DNA of 15,950 bases from Bacteroidales bacterium Bact_07 (GTDB lineage Bacteria; Bacteroidota; Bacteroidia; Bacteroidales; Tenuifilaceae): contig LUYY01000021.1 of the NCBI GenBank assembly GCA_001603415.1, forward strand, positions 1 to 15,950. Reading direction: 5' to 3'. Numbering within the stretch: the stretch's first letter is position 1; each line of letters opens with the position of its first letter. Both the position numbers and the translations under genes were made by a program. The notes under the pieces were generated by a model. That model did no database searches. It was not told the origin of the DNA and saw only the letters and a program-made list of their open reading frames with translations. This document shows positions 1 through 8,513 of this stretch, piece after piece.

Positions 1-2
1 CA

Positions 3-3000
3 GCATTTTCTCAACCTAAAACGATTATGCTGAAGGCCGATAATACACAAATCGGCAAGGAAGACCATGAAAAATTCTTAGCTACATCGCAAAAGAGCTA
101 TCGGTTAAAATTGAAAATTGATGCACTGGAGTGGGACAAACAGCAAGCCAGTACAGGGGAAACCTACACAAAACTCTGGTTCAAAAATTCGTTACCCGAT
201 GGTAACGTTGGTGAGCCTGAGATACCAGTAGTTAAGAAATTGATTCGCATTCCGCTTGGTGCTTCAATTTCGGCCAGGGTAAGCAAATATACGATGGATG
301 AAGTTCAACTTTCAGCCAAAGGCATTCAACACCCATTATTCCCGGTACAGCCATCGGCGCGTAAGGATCAGGATACGCTTCAATTACCATTTCACCTCAA
401 ACCCGAAGCTTATCGCAAGTCAACATTCCAAAGTGTTACGCCCAAGGTTACGGTTGAGGTTCTGGGGAACCTCAGGGGCTACACCATTGCCCGTTTAACC
501 GTTTGCCCGGTTGAGTATAACCCCACTTATCAAAAAATCAGGGTTTTCAGCGATGTTGAGGTTGATATTGATATTCAAGGAGTCGATACAAAAAGCTCTT
601 CGGGAATCGACCCTTACTATTCGCCATACTTCGACGTTGTATATAAATCGATGTTAAATGCAGGCGGAGCAGCCTACGATGAACACCCCGATTTAACCCG
701 ATACCCCGTAAGCATGCTTATTGTATCGCACCGAATGTTCCAAACAGCACTACAACCCTTTGTGGAGTGGAAAACCCAAAAGGGCTTTAGCGTTACCGTG
801 AAGTACACCGACGAGATTGGTTCAACAGCTAATGCTATAAAAACATACATACAAAATGTTTACAACTCGGCTACCCCTGAAAATCCAGCGCCAACCTTTT
901 TGGTAATTGTGGGCGATGTGGAGCAGGTTCCTGCATCGGCAACAGGGACACAATCGGGCAAGCTAACCGACCTTTACTACGCAAGCGTTGATGGTGATAA
1001 GTTTCCTGAGATGTATTACGGTCGCCTCTCGGCAACAAACGAGGCGCAGCTAACAGCCATTATCGACAAGATACTTTACTACGAAAGGTTTCAGTTTTCC
1101 GATGCCTCATACCTAAACAACGCCACGCTGATTGCCGGAGCCGATGCATCATGGAACCCAGCTATTGCCCAACCCACCATAAAGTATGCTACGACCACCC
1201 ACTTTAACCCAACCAAGGGGTGGAGCAACATTTACGAATACGGGGTTACTAATGACCCTAATAATCCCCTCGCCTCCTCAGGCTACACCGGGTGTTACGA
1301 CCCGCAGAGGATTGCAGTTGGCTTCATAAATTACACGGCACACTGTAACGAAAACAACTGGCAAGACCCCGCCCTTTCCATAACTGCTGTTAATGCATTT
1401 ACCAACGCCCAGCAGTACCCGTTTGTTATAGCAAACTGTTGCCTCTCCGGCAACTTTGGCTATTCCGAATCGGTTGGCGAGGCATGGTTACGCAAGGCAA
1501 ATGGGGGTGCTGTTACCTATATCGGTTCTTCACCAAACAGTTACTGGAAAGAGGATATGTACTGGGCTGTGGGGGCTTTCCCAATGACTGGCGATAACAA
1601 CGGATACGTCCCCAGCTACGATGAATCCACTACCGGTGGCTACGATGCTCCATTTATTAGTGCCTACACCACCGCTGGGGCTATAATGTTTTGTGGTAAC
1701 CTTGCCGTTACCCAAGCCGAACTAAACGACTACAGCCGCCAAGTCAACTCGACCTACTACTGGGAGGCCTATAATGTTTTAGGCGACCCATCGCTAATGC
1801 CCTACTTCAAAGTACCCGACGTAAACCAAATAACGTTCCCGGCAACCATAGCGGTTGGTGTAAATTCTATAAGTATTGGCGCCAAAGCACGATCTTATGT
1901 TTCGTTGACCAGAAATGGCCAAATCATTGGTACCAAATACTATCCAACCGATGGTTTGATGGATATTGCCATACCTGTGCAAACCGAGCCCGGAAAAATA
2001 GTTTTAACCGCCACCCGGCCTCAAGCCCAACCCTTTATTGATACCATTCAGGTTTATGTTTCCGACAACGCCTACTTAACCCTCGCATCGAGCACAATTG
2101 ATGATTCCGAAGGGAATAACAATGCCACTGCCGATTACGGTGAGCCCATCAAGGTAAACCTGCTAATAAAAAACGTGGGCAAAACAAATGCAACTAATAT
2201 AGGTGCAAAAATTACAGCAAGCACAGGACTAATTGCGTTGACTTCAGCCGATTCAATTGGGATTGGGAATATTGATGCCGAATCGGAAAAATGGATTAAT
2301 TCAGCCTTTACTTTCAGCATCGCATCCAATATCGACGATAAGTACTCACAGGTATTCCCAATTACCTTTACCTCATCCGAGGGCAGCTGGTCGTCAAACC
2401 TAAGAATAACAGCCTCAGCACCCAAAATTGTTTACAATGGCTTTACGGTAATTGACTCATTGATGGGCAACCGTAACATGCTGGTTGACCGTAACGAAGT
2501 GGTTGACCTACAGCTTGAATTCCAAAACAAAGGGAGTTCGTTAATCCCCGATTTTTCGGCACAGGTAACGCTTCCCGATTCGCTTATAAATATGGCAAAT
2601 CTAAACCTTGAGCCCATATCGAACCGAACCATACAACCAAACGAAAAAGTAATACTAACAGCTCGGTTAAGTACATCACCTGAATTACTTTACGACACCA
2701 TCCCGTTTGAGCTCAATTACAGCTCAGCAAGTTATCCAAAGGCTTCGCAACAGCTAACCGGCAAGGTACCCGTTTCCCTTTATGGAACTGTTAAAATGAA
2801 GAATGGCTCCACTAAAACATGTGGCACCTTATTTACCGATTCGGGTGGAGAAAATGCTAACTACAGCAATAACGAAAACAATACGTTAACCTTTGAAACG
2901 CTTAACAATATTAACCGATTCCGTGTGGAGTTCCTATCGTACGATACCGAAGCCGGTTACGACTACCTTTACGCCTTCGACGGCCCAGGCACCAGTTCAA

Positions 3001-5243
3001 ATGCAATTGCCGGAAGTCCCTTTAATGGGAAAGTGGTTCCTGCATTATTTTACACCAGCGGAAATAGCATTACCTTCCGCTTTACTTCCGATGGTTCACA
3101 AACCGGTCAGGGTTGGAAAGCAAAACTTGAATGTATTGTTCCGCAGCAATTACCTAAATGCATCGAAAATCCTAAACCTGCTAACAACGAGTTAAATGTT
3201 GAGTACACTCAATTGTCGTGGAGTGCCTTGCCCGATGCATTATTCTACGATGTTTACATTGGTACCCATCCCGATTCGTTGGCTTACCTCAAACGAGTTG
3301 AAACGTCGAATGTAAGCATTACCCTCCTTCCCCTAACCACATACTACTGGCGGGTGGTGCCAGGCAACCATTTGGGACTATGCGACAAGAATTGCGAAAC
3401 ATGGAGTTTCACCACCTCATCGATTGTTGGGCAGGCCATGATGGCCAATAAACTGGTAACCACCGATAGCATTTGGTTCTACGATTCTGGAGGCCCTACT
3501 GCAAATTATGAGAACAATGAGAACTATACCATAACCTTTAAACCCAAAACCAGCGGTAAAAAGATTAAGGTTGAATTTCAGACGTTTGATGTTGAGTCGC
3601 ATTCAACGTGCAGCTACGATAGGTTAATAGTATTTGACGGCCCAAATACTCAAAGCCCTCAACTTGGCACCTACTGTGGCAGTTCTCTTCCACCGAATTT
3701 CAGTGCTACAAGTTCAACCGGGGAACTAACATTCCAATTTATTTCTGATGCCAATACCCTTGGCGCTGGATGGAAGGCTAAGGTAACCTCAACGGGAAGC
3801 ACTTCAAATTACCCCTTATCCATAAATGTTAAAAGCAATGGCATTCCCTTGCCCAATGCTACTGTAAGCCTAAACGAGGGACTAAAATTTACCTCGACCT
3901 CAGGTAAGGTAACCTATAGTTTACCCAACGGAACCTATAGCTATGCTGTTAATGCTCTTGGCTATGAGCCAGCCACAGGTACTTTTGATATAACAGGTTC
4001 GGCTAAAACAGTTAATGTTGACCTGGCAAAACAGGATACGGTTCATTTACTTATCCGTTCGGCAATTGACCATAGTGCATTACCGCTTGTTAAGATTACG
4101 GTAAACAACAAAACCTACTTTACGGCCAACGATGGAACGGCAACCATTCTTATACCTGCCGGTAGTTACTCCTTTAACTTTACTGCCGAAGGGTTTAATA
4201 TGTTGGATACCCTTGCCGCTATTGCAGCAGGCAACAACAACCTTACCATCAATCTTTCGCCCACTTACTATAGCGTTCAATTTATTGTAACCGACATAAA
4301 CGGTAATAAAATACCAAATGCCAAGGTAACAGTCGATACTCAATTAGTTGAAACCAACGATAATGGTCTGGCTTCATTAAACCTAAACAGAGGCACCAAG
4401 ATTGTTAGCATTCAAAAAGATGGCTTTATCAATACTGATTTTTGGTTTAAGGTTGAGTCCGATAGCGCTGTTCAGGTTTACCTTAACCAGATTTTGGGGA
4501 ATGTTTACAACATTAAGTTTGAAGTAACTGGTTCCGGGCCAAAGGGAACATGGCCATTGAGTAATGCCTTGATAAAAATTTACAAAGGAAGCGAACTTTA
4601 CCTGCAAGGGAAAACCAGTAACGGTGTAGCAAACCTATACCTGCCAAACGGAATCTACAACTACGAGGTGCAAATTGAGGGCTACATAAACTCAACGCTC
4701 ACTGAGTTTACAGTTAACAGCTCGCCCGTTCAGATAAGTGCAACACTAAACCAAATCACACTTAACATTACCTTTGACGTTCAGAGCAAAGGCTCGCCGG
4801 TGGCTAACGCTACCATAAATATTCAGGGTTACCCCGAGCAGCAAACCGGAGCCGATGGCATTACAACATTTAGCCAAATTGGTTACGAAAAAGGATTACA
4901 GTTCAGGGTAGCACACCCCAATTACTATACCTTTGAAGGAACAATAGACGCAACAAAATCGGAGATCATTAGTGTAAACCTTACGCCTACCGCCACCGAT
5001 ATTGAGAATACCGACGAAGATGTATCGGTTTACCCCAACCCGGCAATGGGTTACATCAAGGTTGAGGCAAAGGGAATCGTTGATTTTATATCGATATTTT
5101 CCATAAACGGGCTACTTATGCAACATGAGCAAATCGGCAATAGCAGCCAAATCATCAACCTAAATGTGCCAACCGGAATTTACATTGTTAAGTTTAGCAT
5201 GAGCAACGGAAGAACTTACCATAAAAAGTTAGTGGTTCGATAA
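3..5243 (+). CDS. Gingipain-like C25 cysteine protease with T9SS sorting domain (5' end outside window)
   Basis: Secreted cysteine endopeptidase of family C25. Residues are numbered from the ATG at 27, but the frame is open to the left edge and reads AFSQPKTI just before that ATG, which resembles the end of a signal peptide; the true start is therefore upstream. Seen in order: C25 propeptide-like region (about 15-185); catalytic domain (about 222-585) with His439 in NYTAHC and Cys472 in ANCCLSGNF, 33 residues apart as in RgpB (His211/Cys244); Ig-like domain (about 587-680); two CARDB/Ig-like modules (about 683-915); CUB-like domain (about 932-1037); fibronectin-III-like domain (about 1038-1131); second CUB-like domain (about 1145-1255); five carboxypeptidase-regulatory/PEGA-like repeats of roughly 75-88 residues (about 1262-1657); type A T9SS C-terminal domain (about 1665-1738, from VSVYPNP to KKLVVR). 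Expected to be exported and anchored at or released from the cell surface. Substrate preference is not deducible; an Arg/Lys-specific gingipain role is not claimed. Confidence 0.93.
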   Translation, partial: AFSQPKTIMLKADNTQIGKEDHEKFLATSQKSYRLKLKIDALEWDKQQASTGETYTKLWFKNSLPDGNVGEPEIPVVKKLIRIPLGASISARVSKYTMDEVQLSAKGIQHPLFPVQPSARKDQDTLQLPFHLKPEAYRKSTFQSVTPKVTVEVLGNLRGYTIARLTVCPVEYNPTYQKIRVFSDVEVDIDIQGVDTKSSSGIDPYYSPYFDVVYKSMLNAGGAAYDEHPDLTRYPVSMLIVSHRMFQTALQPFVEWKTQKGFSVTVKYTDEIGSTANAIKTYIQNVYNSATPENPAPTFLVIVGDVEQVPASATGTQSGKLTDLYYASVDGDKFPEMYYGRLSATNEAQLTAIIDKILYYERFQFSDASYLNNATLIAGADASWNPAIAQPTIKYATTTHFNPTKGWSNIYEYGVTNDPNNPLASSGYTGCYDPQRIAVGFINYTAHCNENNWQDPALSITAVNAFTNAQQYPFVIANCCLSGNFGYSESVGEAWLRKANGGAVTYIGSSPNSYWKEDMYWAVGAFPMTGDNNGYVPSYDESTTGGYDAPFISAYTTAGAIMFCGNLAVTQAELNDYSRQVNSTYYWEAYNVLGDPSLMPYFKVPDVNQITFPATIAVGVNSISIGAKARSYVSLTRNGQIIGTKYYPTDGLMDIAIPVQTEPGKIVLTATRPQAQPFIDTIQVYVSDNAYLTLASSTIDDSEGNNNATADYGEPIKVNLLIKNVGKTNATNIGAKITASTGLIALTSADSIGIGNIDAESEKWINSAFTFSIASNIDDKYSQVFPITFTSSEGSWSSNLRITASAPKIVYNGFTVIDSLMGNRNMLVDRNEVVDLQLEFQNKGSSLIPDFSAQVTLPDSLINMANLNLEPISNRTIQPNEKVILTARLSTSPELLYDTIPFELNYSSASYPKASQQLTGKVPVSLYGTVKMKNGSTKTCGTLFTDSGGENANYSNNENNTLTFETLNNINRFRVEFLSYDTEAGYDYLYAFDGPGTSSNAIAGSPFNGKVVPALFYTSGNSITFRFTSDGSQTGQGWKAKLECIVPQQLPKCIENPKPANNELNVEYTQLSWSALPDALFYDVYIGTHPDSLAYLKRVETSNVSITLLPLTTYYWRVVPGNHLGLCDKNCETWSFTTSSIVGQAMMANKLVTTDSIWFYDSGGPTANYENNENYTITFKPKTSGKKIKVEFQTFDVESHSTCSYDRLIVFDGPNTQSPQLGTYCGSSLPPNFSATSSTGELTFQFISDANTLGAGWKAKVTSTGSTSNYPLSINVKSNGIPLPNATVSLNEGLKFTSTSGKVTYSLPNGTYSYAVNALGYEPATGTFDITGSAKTVNVDLAKQDTVHLLIRSAIDHSALPLVKITVNNKTYFTANDGTATILIPAGSYSFNFTAEGFNMLDTLAAIAAGNNNLTINLSPTYYSVQFIVTDINGNKIPNAKVTVDTQLVETNDNGLASLNLNRGTKIVSIQKDGFINTDFWFKVESDSAVQVYLNQILGNVYNIKFEVTGSGPKGTWPLSNALIKIYKGSELYLQGKTSNGVANLYLPNGIYNYEVQIEGYINSTLTEFTVNSSPVQISATLNQITLNITFDVQSKGSPVANATINIQGYPEQQTGADGITTFSQIGYEKGLQFRVAHPNYYTFEGTIDATKSEIISVNLTPTATDIENTDEDVSVYPNPAMGYIKVEAKGIVDFISIFSINGLLMQHEQIGNSSQIINLNVPTGIYIVKFSMSNGRTYHKKLVVR

Positions 5244-5271
5244 AGGGGTTTAACCGTGATTGTTAATAATT

Positions 5272-5301
5272 ATGGGCATAAAATTATGCCCATTTCTTTT
5301 T
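5272..5301 (+). terminator. Rho-independent terminator of the C25 protease gene
   Basis: A perfect 10-base inverted repeat, ATGGGCATAA (5272-5281) and TTATGCCCAT (5284-5293), is followed at once by the T-rich tract TTTCTTTTT ending at 5301. It lies 28 bases after the protease stop codon. In the RNA the innermost A-T pairs probably open to give a larger loop. Confidence 0.8.
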
Positions 5302-5319
5302 ACATGAACGAATAATTTT

Positions 5320-5327
5320 TACATTTG
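5320..5327 (+). promoter_or_regulatory. Candidate Bacteroidota -7 box for the hybrid kinase gene
   Basis: TACATTTG fits the Bacteroidota -7 consensus TAnnTTTG exactly and lies 23 bases before the GTG start, after the preceding terminator. No clear TTTG -33 element is seen at the expected distance; the upstream segment is only T-rich. Initiation would fall close to the start codon and give a short leader. Confidence 0.4.
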
Positions 5328-5350
5328 GCACAAATCAATGTGTTTTGTAA

Positions 5351-8260
5351 GTGTTAAGGTTTTACAGGTTTCTCGCGTTACACAAAATTGCCCTGGCGTT
5401 ATCACTGATTGCCATATCCTTACTATCGGTAGTGGTTTGGCAATTAACCCAAAATATCCATAAGCAACATACCCAAACCTTTAGAGCTGAACTCCGTTCG
5501 GCCAATAACGAGATTTTATCGGATATTGAACGGAATTTCTGGGATATCAAATTTACCCAGAATCCGCGTTTTGTAAACAACGAAATTCTATTTGGGACAA
5601 ACCTAAACCTACAAGAATCGAATATTTTTACAGTTAACGACAGCACACTATTCGGTTCAAACATCCTTTTGTTCCATAACAGCAAGTTTTACTCTAAGGC
5701 CAAGTTTAAATCGAGCAGCAATGAGTTTGAATACTGGTATCCAATAGATAAAACCTTTAAGCTTTTTAACTCCCTAACCGGCAAAAAAATAAACGTTCTG
5801 TTTGAACAGCCTAATATCGCTTTAAATTCGAAAGCAATCACCATTGCTGAACTTAAAAACCTAAATGGCGATAAACAAGCAGTGGTTGCAGTTGAAGGTG
5901 TTGATAGTTATAGTAGCTTTCTGGTCTTTTTGGCTTTACTTCTTTTTGGAGTGATTTTAGTTTTGGTTTATGGGTTGGTTAAACGTTCCGGTTCCAGCCA
6001 AAGCAGAATGGTACCATCAAAGGAGAGCGACCAGAATTCTGGTGATATATTAAAACTGACAAACCTAAAATCGGCATTTAACCGGTCGAGCATTCCGATC
6101 AGAGTAATTGACAAGAACTTTAGGGTGATATTCCAGAATAGCGAATTTGAAACGCTCACATCAATTGCATTAAAAGACCTAAACCATCCCAGATGCTACG
6201 ACTCGTTTGGGAGCGTTTACTGTCACACCGGCGAGTGCCCATTACAAAGTATTCTGAACGGTGCAACTGAGATTAGGCGCGAGGAATCGCGATTCCTGCC
6301 AACTGGGAAAAAGGTTGTGGTGGAACTTCATAGCTTTCCATTAACTGACGAGCGCAACAACATTTTAGGTATTGTTGAGGAGATTAAAGATATCACCGAG
6401 GCTCATCAAACCGAGGACATACTGAGGCAAACCGAAAATCAATTTTCTGTTTTCTTCGATTCTATCCCCTTTGGCGTATTCATTGAAGACGGCCTTACCC
6501 ATGCGGTAATTTACCAAAACCATTACATTAAGCAACTAATACGGAATACTGACTTTAAGGAGTTCATGGCTAACGCCGAGGTAATAGGAGCCGATGCCGA
6601 TGAAAACGTTACAGAACTTCAACTTATCGATTCCCATGGTGTACTAAGATTTTTCAATCTTCATAAATTCAAATTCATCGGAGTAAACAACCGACTAAAG
6701 ATTGGAGGAATACTGGTGGATAGCACCCGCAAGAAGGAAATTGAGCTTTACCGTGATGTGCTATCAAAGGCCATTGAGTTTACACCGGTTAGCATCGTTA
6801 TACTATCGCCATACTTTGAGTTTGAGTTCATCAACCCAAACTTCACCCAAATTACCGGACTAACCATCGATGCGCTATATAGCAAGAGCATTATCGATAT
6901 CAATCTTGAATATAACGGAGGAAACCATATTCAAAAGGCGCTTGATACCATTAAATTAGGAAAAACATGGCAAGGCGAGCTGCAGCTGAAAGGTAAAAAC
7001 AACGAAAGGGTTTGGGTTAGCGCTTCGTTCTCGCCGGTAATGTTTGAATCGAGGCTTCAGCATGTTCTGGTAATCTTTGAGAATATTACTCGCCGTAAGG
7101 AATACGAGAAAGAGCTTATACTGGCCAAAAACAAGGCCGAGGAATCGGATAAGATTAAAACCAATTTCCTGAATAACATCTCGCATGAGATTAGAACGCC
7201 CCTTAATGCAATAATAGGTTTCTCGTCCATTTTAACCGACCCCCATTTGGGACAATTTGAACGTAGCGGCTTTTCCGATTTAATCTACAGAAACTCTCAG
7301 GAATTACTGCAAATCATCGAAAACCTGCTTGAGATATCGCAGATTGAGGCCGGTGATATCAAGATAAGTAAGTCCGAATTCTCGGTAAACGCCTTGGTGA
7401 ATGAGATATACAGCACCTTTGAAGAGCAGGAACGAGGTAGTTCGCGCATTAAGCTTAGCCTACGGAAGGAAATTTTCCAGGATGATTTGGTTATACTAAG
7501 CGACCCGGCAAGAATAAAACAGGTACTAAAGCACCTGCTTTCCAACTCGTTTAAATTCACCACAAACGGTTTTGTTGAATTTGGTTATAGGTTGAAGGAC
7601 GAAAGTACCCTAATGTTTTACGTTGTTGATAGCGGCATTGGCATTGAACCCGATAAGATGAACCTAATATTCAACCCATTCCGCCAGGCCGATAGTTCCA
7701 GCACCCGAAGGTATGGAGGTCTGGGACTCGGTTTAGCCATATCGAAGCATGTGGTTGAAAAGCTTGGCGGTAAGATTTGGATTAACAGCACACCGGGTTC
7801 AGGCACAAGCGTATTTTTTACTATCCCCTTTATTCCGGTTAGCCTGAAGTTTGAAAATGCCAATGTGGGCAATGGGCTAAAGGAGTTTAACTGGGACGGC
7901 AAAACCATAATGATAGCCGACGACATCGATGCTAACTTTGTGTTCTTCAAGGCAGCATTGCACAAAACCAAGGCCAATCTAATTTGGGCAAGGAATGGGC
8001 TGGAAGCCCTTGACTATGTTCGCAGAGGCGAAAAAATCAACCTTATCCTGATGGATTTAGTTATGCCCGAAATGGATGGGTTTGAGGCCACACGCATCAT
8101 AAAATCCATAAATCAATCGTTGCCGGTTGTTGGGCAAACCGCTTATCCCGAAACCATTTCGAACACTAAAATTTCCGAGTGTGGCTTTGACACCATTCTG
8201 GAAAAGCCCATACGCACCCATCAAATGCTCATTGAAATTGATAGGTTTTTGGTGAACTAA
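5351..8260 (+). CDS. Membrane hybrid sensor histidine kinase/response regulator with three PAS-like domains
   Basis: Inner-membrane sensor kinase with an attached receiver. The start is GTG at 5351, directly after an in-frame TAA (5348-5350); no earlier start is possible and the N-terminal membrane segment follows at once. Seen: TM1 (about 13-32), extracytoplasmic sensor region (about 33-188), TM2 (about 190-211), PAS1 (about 239-355) with Cys282, Cys291 and Cys296, PAS2 (about 357-465), PAS3 (about 466-590), HisKA with phospho-acceptor His612 in SHEIRTP, HATPase with N-box Asn732, G1 box DSGIGI (Asp760) and G2 box GLGLGL, and a receiver domain (about 850-968) with acidic pair Asp857/Asp858, phospho-acceptor Asp902, Thr930 and Lys952. 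All catalytic residues are present, so it should be active. No DNA-binding output domain is attached; phosphate probably passes to an unlinked Hpt or regulator, or the receiver tunes the kinase. The stimulus is unknown. It appears monocistronic. Confidence 0.95.
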   Translation: MLRFYRFLALHKIALALSLIAISLLSVVVWQLTQNIHKQHTQTFRAELRSANNEILSDIERNFWDIKFTQNPRFVNNEILFGTNLNLQESNIFTVNDSTLFGSNILLFHNSKFYSKAKFKSSSNEFEYWYPIDKTFKLFNSLTGKKINVLFEQPNIALNSKAITIAELKNLNGDKQAVVAVEGVDSYSSFLVFLALLLFGVILVLVYGLVKRSGSSQSRMVPSKESDQNSGDILKLTNLKSAFNRSSIPIRVIDKNFRVIFQNSEFETLTSIALKDLNHPRCYDSFGSVYCHTGECPLQSILNGATEIRREESRFLPTGKKVVVELHSFPLTDERNNILGIVEEIKDITEAHQTEDILRQTENQFSVFFDSIPFGVFIEDGLTHAVIYQNHYIKQLIRNTDFKEFMANAEVIGADADENVTELQLIDSHGVLRFFNLHKFKFIGVNNRLKIGGILVDSTRKKEIELYRDVLSKAIEFTPVSIVILSPYFEFEFINPNFTQITGLTIDALYSKSIIDINLEYNGGNHIQKALDTIKLGKTWQGELQLKGKNNERVWVSASFSPVMFESRLQHVLVIFENITRRKEYEKELILAKNKAEESDKIKTNFLNNISHEIRTPLNAIIGFSSILTDPHLGQFERSGFSDLIYRNSQELLQIIENLLEISQIEAGDIKISKSEFSVNALVNEIYSTFEEQERGSSRIKLSLRKEIFQDDLVILSDPARIKQVLKHLLSNSFKFTTNGFVEFGYRLKDESTLMFYVVDSGIGIEPDKMNLIFNPFRQADSSSTRRYGGLGLGLAISKHVVEKLGGKIWINSTPGSGTSVFFTIPFIPVSLKFENANVGNGLKEFNWDGKTIMIADDIDANFVFFKAALHKTKANLIWARNGLEALDYVRRGEKINLILMDLVMPEMDGFEATRIIKSINQSLPVVGQTAYPETISNTKISECGFDTILEKPIRTHQMLIEIDRFLVN

Positions 8261-8346
8261 TAGTGATGAATCGGAATGGTAGAATGATAGGGAATTAGAT
8301 TGCGTTAAACCGAAATTGAGATGGAGAAACATTTTTAGAAGAATTG

Positions 8347-8373
8347 CGTCAATTAAAAAAAAATCAATTGACG
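8347..8373. repeat. Inverted repeat CGTCAATT / AATTGACG
   Basis: Left arm 8347-8354 and right arm 8366-8373 are perfect reverse complements, separated by an 11-base loop that is nearly all A (nine A then TC). The stem is AT-rich. It sits between two convergent genes and may help stop transcripts from either side, but the usual T tract after the stem is short or absent. Confidence 0.45.
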
Positions 8374-8384
8374 TTTCTCAGTTT

Positions 8385-8405
8385 ATCTGCTCTAAGGGAG
8401 CAGAT
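8385..8405. repeat. Hairpin ATCTGCTC / GAGCAGAT
   Basis: Perfect 8-base arms at 8385-8392 and 8398-8405 enclose a 5-base loop (TAAGG). This is the most stable hairpin in the convergent spacer. There is no U-tract on either exit side, so a terminator role is only a possibility. Confidence 0.45.
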
Positions 8406-8513
8406 TGTGTCGCGCACCAATTGGTTCACAACAACCGGTTTACAAATTACATTAGTACAAAATTCTTGGCTTGGGTTTAAGGGATAGGCTCCTTTAGTTG
8501 TATAATAAAGTAA

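Larger units (their letters stand above)
8261..8513. other. Convergent intergenic spacer with several small inverted repeats
   Basis: This 253-base spacer lies between the stops of two converging genes and contains no credible coding frame. It holds an 8-base inverted repeat around an A-rich loop (8347-8373), an 8-base hairpin (8385-8405), and a 10-base palindrome ACCAATTGGT (8416-8425). None has a classical U-tract on its exit side, so they are at best weak bidirectional terminators. No tRNA or transposase remnant was seen. Confidence 0.5.

Noticed and set aside
3810..4995. DNA tandem repeats within the protease gene
   Set aside because: The five modules are similar only as protein folds; the DNA shows no direct repeat, so a repeat feature is not justified.
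7618..7977. Open frame of 119 codons on the minus strand opposite the hybrid kinase
   Set aside because: Antisense to the conserved HATPase and receiver regions of the kinase; a shadow frame with unlikely protein composition.
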